The notes beneath the pieces are model-generated. The model had not been told where the DNA came from. It saw nothing but the letters and a program-made list of their open reading frames with translations, and did not search any database. The position numbers were made by a program, and so were the translations under genes. A DNA stretch of 7,153 nt from Bdellovibrionales bacterium (GTDB lineage Bacteria > Bdellovibrionota > Bdellovibrionia > Bdellovibrionales > UBA1609), in contig DAIDJH010000088.1 in assembly GCA_027451425.1 (NCBI GenBank), positions 1 through 7,153 of the forward strand, read 5' to 3'. Positions 5,821-7,153 of the stretch are shown piece after piece. Numbering within the stretch: the first letter of the stretch is position 1; each line of letters opens with the position of its first letter.

Positions 5821-7153
5821 TGGCCTGGCCCTCCTTCGTACTTGGGACAAACACGACCAACACATAGGCAAGCGATGTGGACCCATGAATCCCTTGCGCG
5901 GAAATGTCATAGCTTTCGCTCGAGATTTCGAGTTGATCGATTGCAGTTTGTGACGGCATGGCGACCACTTTATCAAGCAGGCTAAGAACATTGAGCTTCA
6001 GAGCTTGATCTAATATTTTGTCCACCGATGTGCCGACCCAAGATTGATTTTGGGCGATTTTATGAATGAAGTGTTCATTGACGGCCGATATCACGCGATC
6101 TTGTGCATGTATTGTCAACGCCGGAAAACCAACAAGGTTCACGACGTTTTGCATCTCCGCACTCCTGTCCACTTCGAATTTTCTTAAGTTGTCCGCGCCA
6201 AATCCACCGGTCTGGCGGTGCAATAAATTATTGATGCTGGTAATTAGAATTTGTAAATCGACGAATTGATATGGCGAGTGAATAGAAACTGCGCTCTCCG
6301 GCGCCATCGCCAAGATCAACTGCTTGTTCGTATCGACTATCGGCTGACGAATGAGCCGATACATGAAGAAATAGAGTATCAAGCCGAGAAGAGTCGCAAT
6401 AAACAGAATCTCCACGAATAGACTGAGCGTTCGCCCGTTGTCGACGGCAAGCGTGCCCATATTGTAAACCACCACGGCGTAGGCGGCGGTTGTGTCACTT
6501 CCAGTGGCGGCGTGGTAGTAGCGAATGGGGACGACCGCGGCGATTTTGCTGCTACTAATTTGAGAGACGGCCTCATTATCGCTTTTGATCGAGGCGCTCA
6601 CAAATGGGATATCCGTGACGTATTGTCCGGCCTGCTGCACGGGTGCGATGATGTCCTGATTGATGCTCGAAATAACGTAGGCACGATCGACACCAGGTTC
6701 GCGCATCGCTGGATCGACAGATACGGACGTCTCAAGCCCTTGTTGGAGTGGCGCGCGATTCACTTCGGCAAGATTGCGCGCGATTGTCAGCGCGTGATTG
6801 TGGGCTTCTTGCTCGATGCTTGCTTTCAAAATCCGCATCAGTGGGACGGTCGAAAGAGACGTAACCAAGACGATAAAACAGCCAACAAATAGAGCGAGAA
6901 CCCAACGAAAATCCATTACTTCGCCAAGACGATAGATTCCGGGTAAGACGACGTCCTCGACATATTTCTGAGCATAAGCTAAAAATGTTGGAGCGACCGG
7001 TCCCATCACTGGACTTGTGCCAGGGGTTGGGCCAGAAGCCATGGTGGCGGGCAAGCTTGCGGTCATGGCAGGCACGCTTGAGGTCGTTGCGGGCATATTT
7101 GCAGCGGCCGTTGGTCGCGATTTTCTCTCCACAATATCGACAACGATGTCATG
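5813..7153 (-). CDS. Two-TM sensor protein with extracytoplasmic domain and PAS-like C-terminus, 5' end outside window
   Basis: The frame is open to the right edge, so the N-terminus is missing. Residues below count from the Val codon at 7132, which is preceded in frame by seven codons (HDIVVDI) and has no ribosome site, so it is unlikely to be the start. An Ala/Pro/Thr/Met-rich linker covers about 8-49. TM1 is about 76-98 and TM2 about 236-258. Between them lies a sensor-like region of about 135 residues, presumably periplasmic. After TM2 comes a HAMP-position linker (LIRQPIVDTNKQL) and a PAS-like domain (about 328-430, with FPALTIHAQDRVISAVNEHF and FVP at the end). No histidine kinase, GGDEF or methyl-accepting region follows, as the protein stops nine residues after the PAS-like domain. 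Output must come from the unseen N-terminal part or from partners such as the FHA proteins downstream. The stop overlaps the next start by 8 nt. Ligand and exact family are not recognised. Confidence 0.82.
   Translation of the reverse strand, partial: HDIVVDIVERKSRPTAAANMPATTSSVPAMTASLPATMASGPTPGTSPVMGPVAPTFLAYAQKYVEDVVLPGIYRLGEVMDFRWVLALFVGCFIVLVTSLSTVPLMRILKASIEQEAHNHALTIARNLAEVNRAPLQQGLETSVSVDPAMREPGVDRAYVISSINQDIIAPVQQAGQYVTDIPFVSASIKSDNEAVSQISSSKIAAVVPIRYYHAATGSDTTAAYAVVVYNMGTLAVDNGRTLSLFVEILFIATLLGLILYFFMYRLIRQPIVDTNKQLILAMAPESAVSIHSPYQFVDLQILITSINNLLHRQTGGFGADNLRKFEVDRSAEMQNVVNLVGFPALTIHAQDRVISAVNEHFIHKIAQNQSWVGTSVDKILDQALKLNVLSLLDKVVAMPSQTAIDQLEISSESYDISAQGIHGSTSLAYVLVVFVPSTKEGQASA
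5829..5836 (-). promoter_or_regulatory. Strong ribosome binding site deciding the GTG start of the FHA-TM-TPR gene
   Basis: AAGGAGGG on the minus strand sits in the last codons of the sensor gene, with its GGAGG core 9 nt before the GTG at 5820. It is the best ribosome site in the window and identifies a GTG start that a longest-frame rule would miss. Confidence 0.75.

Noticed and set aside
5821..5991. Longer N-terminus for the FHA-TM-TPR protein starting at 5991
   Set aside because: It lies wholly inside the sensor gene in another frame, has no domain-like character, and a GTG with an excellent ribosome site is present at 5820.
6512..6892. Plus-strand open frame of 126 codons
   Set aside because: It is antisense to the sensor gene, whose TM and PAS-like features show the minus strand is coding. 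No ribosome site or recognisable domain was seen.

Overview
The window looks like a chromosomal segment of a Gram-negative bacterium, by style of the delta-proteobacterial/Bdellovibrionota kind. This is an inference from the mix of an ExbB/TolQ-type proton channel, FHA proteins fused to envelope-facing TPR regions, and base composition close to half G+C. No phylogenetic marker is present, so the lineage is tentative. The DNA is almost entirely coding. No tRNA, rRNA, CRISPR array, insertion sequence or phage gene was seen.

Layout: (1) 1-472, minus strand: N-terminal part of a MotA/TolQ/ExbB channel protein, cut by the left edge. (2) 473-547: short divergent intergenic region with a good sigma70-like promoter for the channel gene. 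(3) 548-2197, plus strand: a sulfatase/alkaline-phosphatase-fold protein with a possible lipoprotein signal and several altered active-site positions. (4) 2190-7153, minus strand: a tightly packed four-gene operon read right to left. It encodes a two-TM sensor with a PAS-like cytoplasmic end (5' end outside the window), a 325-aa FHA-TM-TPR protein, a 654-aa FHA-FHA-TM-TPR protein, and a 228-aa protein with the outline of a PP2C phosphatase but no catalytic aspartates. The junctions are an 8-nt overlap, a TAATG overlap and a 2-nt gap, which suggests translational coupling.

Working model (inference): the operon encodes a trans-membrane phospho-signalling or scaffolding module. The sensor perceives an envelope cue. 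The FHA domains read phosphothreonine in the cytoplasm. Their single-pass anchors carry TPR regions, with paired cysteines, into the periplasm. The degenerate PP2C could bind a phosphoprotein without hydrolysing it. No Ser/Thr kinase or active phosphatase lies in the window, so the kinase would have to be elsewhere. The sulfatase-fold protein and the ExbB-like channel next door are also envelope proteins, but a functional link to the operon is not shown. The most striking single sequence feature is a run of ten C within the 654-aa gene, just after its TM segment. Gain or loss of one base there would delete the whole periplasmic part.
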